Below, piece after piece: positions 9,598-17,306 of a stretch of 64,000 nt of DNA (position 1 is the stretch's first letter; each line of letters opens with the position of its first letter). The stretch is taken from contig JAZNNI010000076.1 of assembly GCA_045580145.1 (NCBI GenBank), positions 1 to 64,000 of the forward strand, in the 5' to 3' direction. The stretch comes from UBA1738 sp045580145. Its GTDB lineage: Bacteria; Bacillota; Clostridia; UBA1381. The position numbers and the translations under genes are program-made. The notes under the pieces are model-generated. The model saw only the letters and a program-made list of their open reading frames with translations, did not search any database and was not told the origin of the DNA.

Positions 9598-9740
9598 ACT
9601 TTATAGGGAACTGCGTTCTATAAAGTAAAAACTTTATTTATATTGCCGTGCAAAATTTTTTAAAAATGCACGCGGTATAAGAAAAGCGATATTGCTTCGC
9701 GCTTCCGACGTAGGCGGCTCGGGCGAAGCCGCTTTTCTTG
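9598..9740. repeat. Palindrome-rich intergenic element
   Basis: The 238-bp gap between purL and the carboxypeptidase gene holds several inverted repeats in addition to the terminator. ACTTTATAG (9598-9606) matches CTATAAAGT (9617-9625) perfectly. TATTGCCGTGCA near 9640 pairs imperfectly with TGCACGCGGTATA near 9667. AAGAAAAGCG (9679-9688) pairs with CGCTTTTCTT (9730-9739), enclosing the alternative stem GCGGCT/AGCCGC (9714-9732). The last part is clearly more GC-rich than its surroundings. It may be a dispersed palindromic repeat or a structured leader; no second copy was noticed in this window. No gene is visible here. Confidence 0.5.
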
Positions 9741-9794
9741 GTATAAATATAAATACATCGGAAAAAATATTAAAAAAGTTTCGAGGGAGGACAT

Positions 9795-10907
9795 ATGTTA
9801 AAAAAAATTACTGCGATTTTTATTGCGTTTTCTTTAATTCCTTGTGTATCGTATGCAGTATCTACAAGTGCAGAAAGCTGCATATTGATTGGTGCTGATA
9901 CAAGGCAGATTTTATATAACAATAATGGCTACGAAAAAATGGGAATGGCAAGCACAACCAAGATAATGACAGCTATCGTTGCACTTGAAAATTGTGATAG
10001 TAATAAAATAGTTACAGTTTCTGAAAATGCGCAAAATCAAGAGGGGTCTTCAATTTACTTACGCGCAGGTGATGAGATAAAACTGTTGGATTTGATATAT
10101 GGATTAATGCTTAATTCGGGAAATGATGCCGCTGTTGCGATTGCAGAGGGGGTTGCAAAGGATGTAAACAGCTTTGTTAGTATGATGAACGAAAAGGCAA
10201 GGAAAATCGGGTGTAAGAATACGCATTTTAAAAATCCGAGCGGACTGGCAGACCCAGAACATTTTTCTACTGCATATGACTTGGCATTAATTATGGCATA
10301 TGCAATGGAGAATGAAGAATTTTCAAAGATTGTATCAACAAAGGAATATCAAATTGAAAATGAAAACTCAATAACTTATCTCAGAAACCACAATAAGCTT
10401 CTTTGGCAGACAAGTACCTGTATCGGTGGAAAAACTGGGTTTACAAAAGCAAATGGTCGCTGTCTTGTATCGGTTGCTGAAAAAGACGGAAAAAGAGTCA
10501 TTGCAGTGACTCTTAATGACCGCGACGATTGGAATGACCATAAAAATTTATATGAATATGGATTTGGCAAACTAAAAAAGGTAAGGATAATAAGCAAAAA
10601 CGATATTTTGCTTACGAAGACTATTCGTGGAACTAAGGTGAATCTTTTGGCAGACAAAAATGTTGAAGGATTTTTGAAAAATGGCGAAAAGAAAAAGCTT
10701 AGCTGTAAAATTTACCTTGAAGAAAGTGTGAACTCAAATATATCCTTTGGAAGCAGAATAGGATGGGCTGATATATTTGTCGATAAATTCAAAGTAGACA
10801 CTATTCCTTTAAAAAGCGGACAGGAAGTTAAAACGGACACTTTGAGTAAGATTAGAAACAATTTAAAATATTACAAAGAGTTTATTTTGCTAAAAAAGAG
10901 AACCTAA
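9795..10907 (+). CDS. dacF: D-alanyl-D-alanine carboxypeptidase (DacF/PBP5 type)
   Basis: Exported serine peptidase that trims the terminal D-Ala from peptidoglycan stem peptides. The 370-residue protein has a signal peptide (about residues 1-21, hydrophobic core after MLKK). The three penicillin-binding motifs are present: STTK (Ser53, Lys56), SGN (108-110) and KTG (213-215). A beta-rich C-terminal region like the PBP5 C-terminal domain follows, and no clear C-terminal amphipathic anchor is obvious. GAGGGAGG at 9783-9790 fixes the start. In this class such enzymes act in vegetative growth or spore cortex formation; the sequence alone does not say which. It stands alone and shares a terminator with the convergent coaX gene. 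Confidence 0.93.
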   Translation: MLKKITAIFIAFSLIPCVSYAVSTSAESCILIGADTRQILYNNNGYEKMGMASTTKIMTAIVALENCDSNKIVTVSENAQNQEGSSIYLRAGDEIKLLDLIYGLMLNSGNDAAVAIAEGVAKDVNSFVSMMNEKARKIGCKNTHFKNPSGLADPEHFSTAYDLALIMAYAMENEEFSKIVSTKEYQIENENSITYLRNHNKLLWQTSTCIGGKTGFTKANGRCLVSVAEKDGKRVIAVTLNDRDDWNDHKNLYEYGFGKLKKVRIISKNDILLTKTIRGTKVNLLADKNVEGFLKNGEKKKLSCKIYLEESVNSNISFGSRIGWADIFVDKFKVDTIPLKSGQEVKTDTLSKIRNNLKYYKEFILLKKRT

Positions 10908-10918
10908 CGGTTCTCTTT
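10895..10918. terminator. Bidirectional terminator between carboxypeptidase and coaX
   Basis: A perfect 10-bp inverted repeat, AAAGAGAACC / GGTTCTCTTT, with loop TAAC. It overlaps the last codons of both convergent genes and has A and T runs on its flanks, so it can serve both strands. Confidence 0.85.
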
Positions 10919-11671
10919 GTGTTTTTGATAAATGAGCCATAGTCCGCGCAAGAGTAAGTCTTTATCATATATAATATCTCGCTTGCAATTTTCTATTATG
11001 CATTTTGAAAGTCCGCCTGTAGCTACGATTGTTGTTTTTTCACCGAGTTCATTTTCGATTTTTTCAATCATTCCGTCAATCATTGATGCATAGCCTAAAA
11101 TCGCACCGCTCTGCATTGCGTCAATTGTATTTTTACCAATCACACTCTTTGGGGTTTCAAGACTGATGGATGGAAGCAGGGAGGTGGCGGAAGAAAGTGC
11201 GTGCTGAGAAATCATAAGTCCCGGCATTATTGCACCGCCGACGTAAGTCCCTGTTTTATCTATTGCAAAAATTGTTGTAGCCGTTCCCATATCAATAAGT
11301 ATTATAGGAGGTTTAAAGTCATTCAAAACTGTTACGGCACCAACCACCAAATCATTTCCAAGCTGTGTGGGGTCATCAAGGTCAACCTTCAAACCTTCAG
11401 CTCCTGAAACCATTATCGGCTCTTTTCCGATTACGAGGCGAACTGCCGTTTTTAAAGCCTGATTCATCGGAGGGACAACCGAAGAAATAATAGCTCCATC
11501 AAAGGATGTGGGGTTAATGTTATTTATTGTCAAAATGTTTTTAAGCATTACTGCAAATTCCATATCGGTTTTTGAAGAGTTTGTGGTAAGTCTGCCATCA
11601 AAAACAATTTTCCCATCTTCAATACAACCTATTACAATGTTTGAATTACCGACATCTAAAGCTAAAATCAT
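10904..11671 (-). CDS. coaX: Type III pantothenate kinase (CoaX)
   Basis: Phosphorylates pantothenate in the first step of coenzyme A synthesis. The 255-residue protein has the ASKHA-fold motifs of CoaX: the N-terminal DVGNSN phosphate loop (residues 6-11), the GNDLVVGAV segment, DMGTATT and the PGLMIS region, then VATGGLS near the C-terminus. Length and motif order are as in Bacillus CoaX. An AAGGAGAG site precedes the ATG and a consensus promoter lies at 11701-11729. CoA supply fits the CoA-linked enzymes elsewhere in the window, but it is not in an operon with them. Confidence 0.95.
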   Translation of the reverse strand: MILALDVGNSNIVIGCIEDGKIVFDGRLTTNSSKTDMEFAVMLKNILTINNINPTSFDGAIISSVVPPMNQALKTAVRLVIGKEPIMVSGAEGLKVDLDDPTQLGNDLVVGAVTVLNDFKPPIILIDMGTATTIFAIDKTGTYVGGAIMPGLMISQHALSSATSLLPSISLETPKSVIGKNTIDAMQSGAILGYASMIDGMIEKIENELGEKTTIVATGGLSKCIIENCKRDIIYDKDLLLRGLWLIYQKHKENR

Positions 11672-11700
11672 AACTGTCTCTCCTTTGTTTTTATAGTAGA

Positions 11701-11729
11701 ATTATACACTTATTATATGCTTTTGTCAA
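11701..11729 (-). promoter_or_regulatory. Sigma-A-type promoter of coaX
   Basis: On the minus strand: TTGACA (11724-11729), 17-bp spacer, TATAAT (11701-11706), 30 bp upstream of the coaX ATG. It is a perfect consensus match. The -35 half overlaps the last codons of the P-type ATPase gene, so coaX has its own transcript start. Confidence 0.85.
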
Positions 11730-13545
11730 TCTTTAGTGCACGTAGGGAGTTTAAAACTGCAAAAAGACACACTCCAACATCTGCAAAAACTGCAAGCCAC
11801 ATAGATGTGAATCCTAAAAGGCTAAAAAGCATTATCGAAAATTTTATAAAAAGGGCAAATAAAATATTTTCTTTTGTTATAAGCATTGTTTTTCTTGAAA
11901 TTCTTACTGCAAGGGGAATTTTAATAAGCTCATCGCCCATAATGACAATGTCGCTTGCTTCTATTGCAGCATCTGTGCCGATTAATCCCATAGAAATCCC
12001 TACGTCTGCATTAGAGAGAACTGGTGCATCGTTTATTCCGTCTCCCACAAATGCCGATAATCCTGATTTTTGCAATTTTTTGATACAATCTACCTTCTCA
12101 TCAGGAAGAAGGGATGAATATAGAGGAGTGTTTAAAGATTTTGCTATTGAAAGCGAATTTTCCTTTGTATCACCTGTTAAAATAACGGGTGATATCTTCA
12201 TATTTTTGAGCATAGAAAATGTTTCCTCAGCATTAGTCTTGATGTTGTCGTCTACAACTATACATCCTGCATATCTTCTATTTATGGCCACAAAAACAGT
12301 ATTTTCTTTTGAATATTTAAAAAATACGTTATTTTTCTCTAAAAATTCTTTTGAACCTATCAAAACTTGATTTCCATCCACATTTGCACAAGCTCCATAG
12401 CCTGTAATCTCCTCGTAATTTGAAATTCTGTTTTCTTCAATATCATTGTCATACCTTGAAATAATAGCTTTTGCTATGGGGTGTGGGGAATAAAATTCTG
12501 CATATGCAGCATATTTCAAAAGCTCATTTTCGTCAATTTCAGATATTATCTCTGTAACTGTAAAACTTCCCTCAGTAAGAGTGCCAGTTTTATCAAAAGC
12601 AATGTTTTTGATATTTGAAAGTGATTCAACTGCATACCCGCCTTTAATCAATATACCTTTTTTTGATGCACAGCCGATTCCTGCAAAGAAGGTAAGGGGT
12701 ACAGATACCACAAGTGCACAAGGACAGGAAACTACTAAAAATAGCATAGCAGTATGAAACCAATCTTTTATATTCCCTCCAAGCAGGGGAGGAAGGATTG
12801 TTATTACAGCTGCAAGAAAAACAACAATCGGAGTGTAAATTTTTGCGAATTTAGTTATAAATTTTTCGGATTTTGATTTGTTGTCTGTCTTTACAAGCTC
12901 AAGAATTTTAGATACGGTTGACTGCGAAAGGGTACTTTCTACCTTGATATGCACAGTCGAGTTTGTATTTATTATTCCGCTCATTATTTTGTCGTTTTCT
13001 TTGAAAAATTTATGTTTTGATTCTCCTGTTAATGATGATGTGTCAAAGTATGCACTTCCTTTTATAATCTTTCCGTCAAGTGCAACGCGTTCTCCGGGAG
13101 ATACGACAATAATATCTCCTATATTAATCTCGTTGCAGTTCGTTTTGATGTGTTTACCCTCTTTTAACACTGTTGCGGTATCTAAGCGCATATCCATAAG
13201 AGCTTCGATGGATTTTTCTGACTTATCAACTGCGTGGCGTGACAGAGATTCTCCGATTTGATAAAACAACATAACTGCAACGGCTTCTGCATATTCACCA
13301 ATGATAAAAGCGCCTATGGTTGCAATAGTCATCAAAAAATTCTCATTAAATATGTGTTTTAAATCCTTTACTGCTTCTAATAAAACATCATATCCTAAAA
13401 TTATATATGATGTGAAGATAAGTATTCTGCTATCGGTTAAAAGTGCTGTTACAAAAAGCAACCCCCCGATAATTAGGCGAAATATAAGTATTTTTTTAGT
13501 ATGTTCTTCGTGAGAATGTGAACAATTATGACAATTACAACTCAT
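11713..13545 (-). CDS. Heavy-metal P-type ATPase (Zn/Cd exporter, PIB-2 type)
   Basis: Membrane pump expected to export Zn2+, Cd2+ or Pb2+ with ATP. The 610-residue protein has about eight membrane segments and the family motifs TGES (173-176), metal-binding SCPC (273-276, CPC type), phosphorylated DKTGT (Asp318), the SPHPIAKA nucleotide-binding motif and GDGINDAP. The last membrane helix carries FADVG, the aspartate typical of Zn/Cd pumps. Instead of an N-terminal HMA domain it has a short Cys/His-rich tail (four Cys and three His in the first 15 residues), a possible metal sensor or binding site. An ArsR-type operator covers its promoter. Substrate choice is inferred from the motifs; copper is less likely. 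Confidence 0.93.
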   Translation of the reverse strand: MSCNCHNCSHSHEEHTKKILIFRLIIGGLLFVTALLTDSRILIFTSYIILGYDVLLEAVKDLKHIFNENFLMTIATIGAFIIGEYAEAVAVMLFYQIGESLSRHAVDKSEKSIEALMDMRLDTATVLKEGKHIKTNCNEINIGDIIVVSPGERVALDGKIIKGSAYFDTSSLTGESKHKFFKENDKIMSGIINTNSTVHIKVESTLSQSTVSKILELVKTDNKSKSEKFITKFAKIYTPIVVFLAAVITILPPLLGGNIKDWFHTAMLFLVVSCPCALVVSVPLTFFAGIGCASKKGILIKGGYAVESLSNIKNIAFDKTGTLTEGSFTVTEIISEIDENELLKYAAYAEFYSPHPIAKAIISRYDNDIEENRISNYEEITGYGACANVDGNQVLIGSKEFLEKNNVFFKYSKENTVFVAINRRYAGCIVVDDNIKTNAEETFSMLKNMKISPVILTGDTKENSLSIAKSLNTPLYSSLLPDEKVDCIKKLQKSGLSAFVGDGINDAPVLSNADVGISMGLIGTDAAIEASDIVIMGDELIKIPLAVRISRKTMLITKENILFALFIKFSIMLFSLLGFTSMWLAVFADVGVCLFAVLNSLRALKIDKSI

Positions 13546-13567
13546 TTTGTACCCTCCTTTTGTGAAT

Positions 13568-13620
13568 ATATGAGCAATTATTCATATGTTTATTATATAT
13601 CAATTTAATTATATTGTCAA
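13568..13620 (-). promoter_or_regulatory. Promoter with ArsR/SmtB-type operator for the metal ATPase
   Basis: On the minus strand, TTGACA (13615-13620), 17-bp spacer, TATAAT (13592-13597). Immediately downstream, over the expected transcription start, lies the imperfect palindrome ATATGAGCAATTATTCATAT (13568-13587). This is the shape of CzrA/SmtB/CadC-family operators (ATATGA-N8-TCATAT). No ArsR-family gene is present in the window, so the regulator would act in trans. Metal control is an inference from the site. Confidence 0.75.
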
Positions 13621-13640
13621 TAGAAAATTTAATTGCAAGA

Positions 13641-13676
13641 AAAAATCAGCAACAGACTAATCTGTCACTGATTTTT
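13641..13676 (-). terminator. Terminator after the small membrane protein gene
   Basis: A 16-bp stem (AAAAATCAGCAACAGA / TCTGTCACTGATTTTT, with two wobble or mismatched pairs) and loop CTAA. On the minus strand it runs into a T tract, 8 bp after the stop of the 85-residue gene. Confidence 0.8.
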
Positions 13677-13684
13677 CGTTTTAG

Positions 13685-13942
13685 TTAATCACAGCGATTT
13701 TTACTTTGACAACAGCCTCTCGTAATTAAAGTTACTAAGAATATAATAAAAAGAATTACTACTGCTGTAATCAAAAGAGGTATGGCTTCAACAAATGTCT
13801 CTATAAATGATACTCCGATAATAATACCAACTGCGAAAAGTATTAAAACAGCTAAAAATGCTAATGCAAGGTCGTAAAGGCGGCAGCATTTTGAGATTAT
13901 AGTGCAGCCTCTTGTTTCTGATTCGTTAACAGGACAATACAT
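13685..13942 (-). CDS. Small cysteine-rich membrane protein, function unknown
   Basis: 85 residues. The N-terminal ~24 residues contain Cys3, Cys13 and a CC pair; two hydrophobic helices follow (about 27-48 and 53-73); the C-terminus is RGCC...RCD. I recognise no named family. It is probably real: a strong GGAGGTG site sits at ideal distance before the ATG, a terminator follows, and an inverted repeat lies just upstream. Its neighbour downstream is the metal-exporting ATPase, which suggests but does not show a link to metal or thiol stress. Both Cys clusters flank the membrane hairpin and could face the same side. Confidence 0.7.
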   Translation of the reverse strand: MYCPVNESETRGCTIISKCCRLYDLALAFLAVLILFAVGIIIGVSFIETFVEAIPLLITAVVILFIIFLVTLITRGCCQSKNRCD

Positions 13943-13962
13943 ATATTCACCTCCTTGTCTAT

Positions 13963-13980
13963 ATGTAAAGCTGTTTACAT
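13963..13980 (-). promoter_or_regulatory. Operator-like inverted repeat upstream of the small membrane protein
   Basis: ATGTAAA-GCTG-TTTACAT, perfect 7-bp arms around 4 bases, 20 bp before the start codon of the 85-residue gene. I cannot match it to a known regulator. Confidence 0.4.
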
Positions 13981-14041
13981 TTTCATATTATGAAAGACAG
14001 AGTGAAAATGTTAAAATTTTCAAAGAATATAAGATAAAGTA

Positions 14042-14195
14042 TTGTTATAAAAAAATTTTTGTGATATAATAATTACATAAAACACGCAAACACAGATACA
14101 ATCATAAACTTACACAACCATTGCGGATTTATATAATTATTGTATCGCTTCGTAAAAATACCCTCGCAAGCAAGTATTTTTACTTGTGATATAAT
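14042..14195 (+). promoter_or_regulatory. Promoter and structured leader of formate-THF ligase
   Basis: TTGTTA (14042-14047), 17 bp, TATAAT (14065-14070). The 12-mer TTGTGATATAAT containing this -10 box recurs exactly at 14184-14195. Between the copies are two inverted repeats: GATACAAT (14095-14102) with ATTGTATC (14139-14146), and GTAAAAATAC (14152-14161) with GTATTTTTAC (14174-14183), a perfect 10-bp stem. No known riboswitch consensus (including the THF class) was recognised. The rest of the 280-bp gap between the divergent genes shows nothing else. Confidence 0.5.
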
Positions 14196-14231
14196 ATTAA
14201 CAAAATATTTATATTACGGGAGATGAAGTTA

Positions 14232-15899
14232 ATGAAAACTGACATTGAAATAGCACAAAGCGTTAAAATGACAAAAATAACTGAAATAGCTAAAGCAGCA
14301 GGGATTGACGATAAGTATATCGAGCAGTATGGAAACTATAAAGCAAAGGTCGATTTATCAATATTAAAGGAAAATAAAAACAGCGACGGAAAGTTGGTTC
14401 TTGTTACTGCAATTACTCCAACACCTGCAGGTGAAGGAAAGACTACTACAACTATCGGACTTGCTGACGGAATGAAAAAGATTGGTAAAAATGTAATGGT
14501 AGCACTTCGTGAGCCATCACTCGGACCTGTTTTTGGTGTTAAGGGAGGAGCAGCTGGCGGCGGATATGCTCAGGTTGTTCCTATGGAGGATATAAATCTT
14601 CACTTTACCGGAGACTTCCACGCAATAGGTGCAGCAAATAATCTTTTAGCCGCAATGCTTGATAATCATATCCATCAAGGAAATGCACTCGGCATTGATA
14701 CGAGAAAAATCACTTGGAAAAGATGCGTGGATATGAATGACAGACAACTCAGATTCGTTGTGGACGGACTGGGTGGAAAGGTAAACGGAGTCCCTCGTGA
14801 AGATGGCTATGATATAACAGTTGCATCGGAAATTATGGCTGTTTTATGCCTTGCAAATTCAATTTCTGACTTAAAAGAACGCCTTTCAAAAATCATTGTA
14901 GGATATAACTATAATGATGAACCTGTAACTGCAGGACAGCTAAATGCAGCAGGCGCTATGACTGCGCTTTTAAAGGATGCATTAAAGCCGAACCTCGTTC
15001 AAACACTTGAGGGTACACCGGCACTTGTTCACGGTGGACCTTTCGCAAATATCGCACACGGTTGTAACTCTGTTATTGCTACAAAACTCGCTCTTAAATT
15101 GGGTGATTATGCTATTACAGAAGCTGGCTTTGGTGCTGATTTGGGAGCAGAAAAGTTCCTTGACATTAAATGTCGCTTTGCGGGAATTAAACCATCTGCA
15201 GTCGTTCTTGTTGCAACAATTAGAGCTCTTAAAATGCACGGAGGTGTACCAAAAGCAGAGCTTGGAGAAGAAAATCTTGAAGCACTTGAAAAGGGAATGC
15301 CGAACCTACTTAAGCACCTTTCAAACATTACTGATGTCTATAAGCTTCCATGCGTTGTGGCTGTAAATAAATTCCCGACAGATACAGATAAGGAAGTTGA
15401 ACTTATAATAAATAAATGTAAAGAACTTGGAGTGAATGTTGTTCTTTCGGATGTCTGGGCAAAAGGCGGAGAGGGCGGAACAGCTCTTGCAGAAGAGGTT
15501 GTTCGTCTTTGTGAAAAGGATAATAATTTTACTTTCTGCTATGAGTCGGATGACACAATTAAGAATAAAATAAACGCCATCGTAACAAAAATTTACGGCG
15601 GCGATAGAGTCTTATTTACTAAAAATGCCGAAACTCAAATCAAAAAGCTTGAGGATTTGGGCTATGGAAACCTTCCGGTATGTATGGCAAAGACACAATA
15701 CAGCTTTTCGGATGATATGACAAAGCTCGGTGCTCCAAAAGGTTTTGAAGTAACTGTAAGAAATATTAAAATATCCGCAGGTGCAGGCTTTATAGTTGCA
15801 CTAACAGGTGATATTATGACGATGCCGGGACTTCCTAAATCACCTGCGGCTGAGCGCATTGACGTTGATGAAAATGGAGTAATTACAGGATTATTCTGA
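14232..15899 (+). CDS. fhs: Formate-tetrahydrofolate ligase
   Basis: Makes 10-formyl-THF from formate, ATP and THF. It is used in purine synthesis and, in acetogens, in the Wood-Ljungdahl methyl branch. The 555-residue protein shows the MKTDIEIAQ start, the P-loop ITPTPAGEGKTTT, the GGAAGGGYAQVVPMEDINLHFTGD block, the VHGGPFANIAHGCNS segment and the C-terminal GDIMTMPGLPKSPAA, all conserved in FTHFS. An in-frame ATG at 14223 abuts the GGGAGA site, so the ATG at 14232, 9-10 bp from it, is preferred. It is monocistronic, and its end overlaps the convergent DUF1836 gene by 9 bp. No other Wood-Ljungdahl genes lie in the window. Confidence 0.96.
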   Translation: MKTDIEIAQSVKMTKITEIAKAAGIDDKYIEQYGNYKAKVDLSILKENKNSDGKLVLVTAITPTPAGEGKTTTTIGLADGMKKIGKNVMVALREPSLGPVFGVKGGAAGGGYAQVVPMEDINLHFTGDFHAIGAANNLLAAMLDNHIHQGNALGIDTRKITWKRCVDMNDRQLRFVVDGLGGKVNGVPREDGYDITVASEIMAVLCLANSISDLKERLSKIIVGYNYNDEPVTAGQLNAAGAMTALLKDALKPNLVQTLEGTPALVHGGPFANIAHGCNSVIATKLALKLGDYAITEAGFGADLGAEKFLDIKCRFAGIKPSAVVLVATIRALKMHGGVPKAELGEENLEALEKGMPNLLKHLSNITDVYKLPCVVAVNKFPTDTDKEVELIINKCKELGVNVVLSDVWAKGGEGGTALAEEVVRLCEKDNNFTFCYESDDTIKNKINAIVTKIYGGDRVLFTKNAETQIKKLEDLGYGNLPVCMAKTQYSFSDDMTKLGAPKGFEVTVRNIKISAGAGFIVALTGDIMTMPGLPKSPAAERIDVDENGVITGLF

Positions 15900-16460
15900 T
15901 TTTTCGGACTGAAAGGACACTATTTTTTCAGTCAGACATTTTAATACATTTGCTGATGAGGCAACCTGCATAATGAGATTATCAATCTTTTGTGGGTTGT
16001 CTTCTTCTGTTCTAAGGATATGGCCAGCTATTTGGTCGGCTTGCTGTGATACATATCCGAAGGCCGCTTGTTGATTTAGCACAAAAGAGTTATAGATATA
16101 CTTTACATCTTCTTCTGATATTTCGGTCGGAAGAATTTTTTGTATTGTAGAAATGTTAAGAGTCTGCTTCAATGTGCAGATGACGATGATATAACAAAGG
16201 TGAATGCGTCCGTATTTTTTCTTTACAGGAGCCGGCATCATTTTAAGCTTTACGTAGTTATTAATCATAGGACGTGTGATTTCAAAGTTTTCGCTCGAAA
16301 AAAGTCCAAGTCCAGATAAATATTTGTTTAAAATCTCAATAACCTGATCCATATAAAGGTCAATGCTTGGGAGTTCATCCCAGGTAGGCAGAGAACATTC
16401 TGTTAATAATGACTTGCATATATCGAAACATTCCTGTACTTCATTTTTTTGGTATTTCAT
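15891..16460 (-). CDS. DUF1836-domain protein
   Basis: 189 residues, soluble. The segment RPMINNYVKLKMMPAPVKKKYGR (about residues 63-85), followed by LCYIIVICTLKQTL, resembles the DUF1836 family, found widely in Firmicutes and thought to contain a MerR-like winged-helix fold. A regulatory role is therefore plausible, but no function is established. It has its own consensus promoter (16493-16521), an AAAGGAG site before the ATG, and is convergent with fhs, overlapping it by 9 bp. Confidence 0.8.
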   Translation of the reverse strand: MKYQKNEVQECFDICKSLLTECSLPTWDELPSIDLYMDQVIEILNKYLSGLGLFSSENFEITRPMINNYVKLKMMPAPVKKKYGRIHLCYIIVICTLKQTLNISTIQKILPTEISEEDVKYIYNSFVLNQQAAFGYVSQQADQIAGHILRTEEDNPQKIDNLIMQVASSANVLKCLTEKIVSFQSEKSE

Positions 16461-16492
16461 ACTAAAAAACTCCTTTTTTGTCTATATTAATT

Positions 16493-16521
16493 ATTATATC
16501 ACGTATTTTAAGATAAATCAA
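16493..16521 (-). promoter_or_regulatory. Promoter of the DUF1836 gene
   Basis: Minus strand: TTGATT (16516-16521), 17-bp spacer, TATAAT (16493-16498), about 33 bp before the ATG. Confidence 0.7.
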
Positions 16522-16564
16522 CAAATTTAATCTTATAAATCACATATAAAGTAATCAAATTAAC

Positions 16565-16593
16565 TTGACAAAATACCAAATATTTGGTAATAT
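16565..16593 (+). promoter_or_regulatory. Promoter with 16-bp palindromic operator (hemolysin III-acyl-CoA ligase operon)
   Basis: TTGACA (16565-16570), 17 bp, TAATAT (16588-16593). The perfect palindrome TACCAAATATTTGGTA (16574-16589) fills the spacer and touches the -10 box. A dimeric repressor bound there would block RNA polymerase directly. The regulator is unknown; the downstream genes suggest lipid or membrane control. Confidence 0.65.
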
Positions 16594-16640
16594 AGTATTT
16601 AATACTACATTGAAAATTTTGCTTAAATGAGGTGTTAATT

Positions 16641-17300
16641 GTGAAAAAAATCAAGGAGACTTTTTCGCGTGTTCAGTCGCTTGGAGAGGAGATAGCAAAT
16701 GCCATATCTCACGGGCTTGGAACATTCCTTTCGATTGCAGGAATGGTTATTTTAATTGTAATGGCAGTGAAAAATGAAATGGGAGCAATTGCAGTTGTAA
16801 GTGCGGCACTTTATGGAACGGGTCTAATACTTCTTTATACATTCTCTTCGCTTTATCATTCTTTGACGAATAAAAAAGCAAAAAAGGTGTTCCGGATTTT
16901 TGACCATTGTTCAATTTTCCTTTTAATTTTTAGCTCATATATTCCTGTATTACTGGTAATAACAGGCGGAGCACTTGGTTGGACGATGTTTGGCATAAGT
17001 GCTGCCTGCACGATTTTGGGAATAATTTTGAATTCCATAAACTTAGAGCGTTGGGATAAGTTGTCACAAATTTTATATATAATAATGGGCTGGTCTGCTC
17101 TTATGATAATAAAACCGCTTTATCTTGCACTTAGTACAAAAGAGATGGTTCTTCTGGTTTTAGGAGGGATTTCCTATACTGCCGGATTGATTTTTTATAA
17201 AAACAAGAAACTGAAGTTTATGCATCTTATCTGGCATATTTTTGTACTTTTGGGAAGTGTTTTACATTATTTCTTATTTTTAAGCTACTATATGAGGTGA
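16641..17300 (+). CDS. Hemolysin III / PAQR-family membrane protein (TrhA-like)
   Basis: 219 residues with seven predicted membrane helices. The hallmarks of the family are present: EEIANAISHGLG at the N-terminus, SSLYHS after helix 2, FRIFDHCSIFLLI, and the paired histidines in MHLIWHIFVLLGSVLHYF near the C-terminus, likely metal ligands as in PAQR receptors. Bacterial members influence membrane fluidity or energetics; the hemolysin name is historical. A GTG at 16641 lies 6 bp after GAGGTG (16629-16634) and is preferred over the GTG at 16632 inside that site. It is followed after 6 bp by an acyl-CoA ligase, so the pair forms an operon with a lipid theme. Confidence 0.88.
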   Translation: MKKIKETFSRVQSLGEEIANAISHGLGTFLSIAGMVILIVMAVKNEMGAIAVVSAALYGTGLILLYTFSSLYHSLTNKKAKKVFRIFDHCSIFLLIFSSYIPVLLVITGGALGWTMFGISAACTILGIILNSINLERWDKLSQILYIIMGWSALMIIKPLYLALSTKEMVLLVLGGISYTAGLIFYKNKKLKFMHLIWHIFVLLGSVLHYFLFLSYYMR

Positions 17301-17306
17301 TAACAG

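Noticed and set aside
9692..9898. 68-codon open frame overlapping the carboxypeptidase start
   Set aside because: It runs through the palindromic spacer, has no good binding site, and continues out of frame into a gene with an obvious signal peptide and PBP motifs.
14071..14222. THF riboswitch upstream of formate-THF ligase
   Set aside because: Searched by eye for the conserved THF-riboswitch core; only unrelated inverted repeats are present.
15907..15933. GACTGAAA/TTTCAGTC inverted repeat as a terminator of fhs
   Set aside because: Only 8 bp with an 11-base loop, inside the coding end of the convergent gene and without a T tract.
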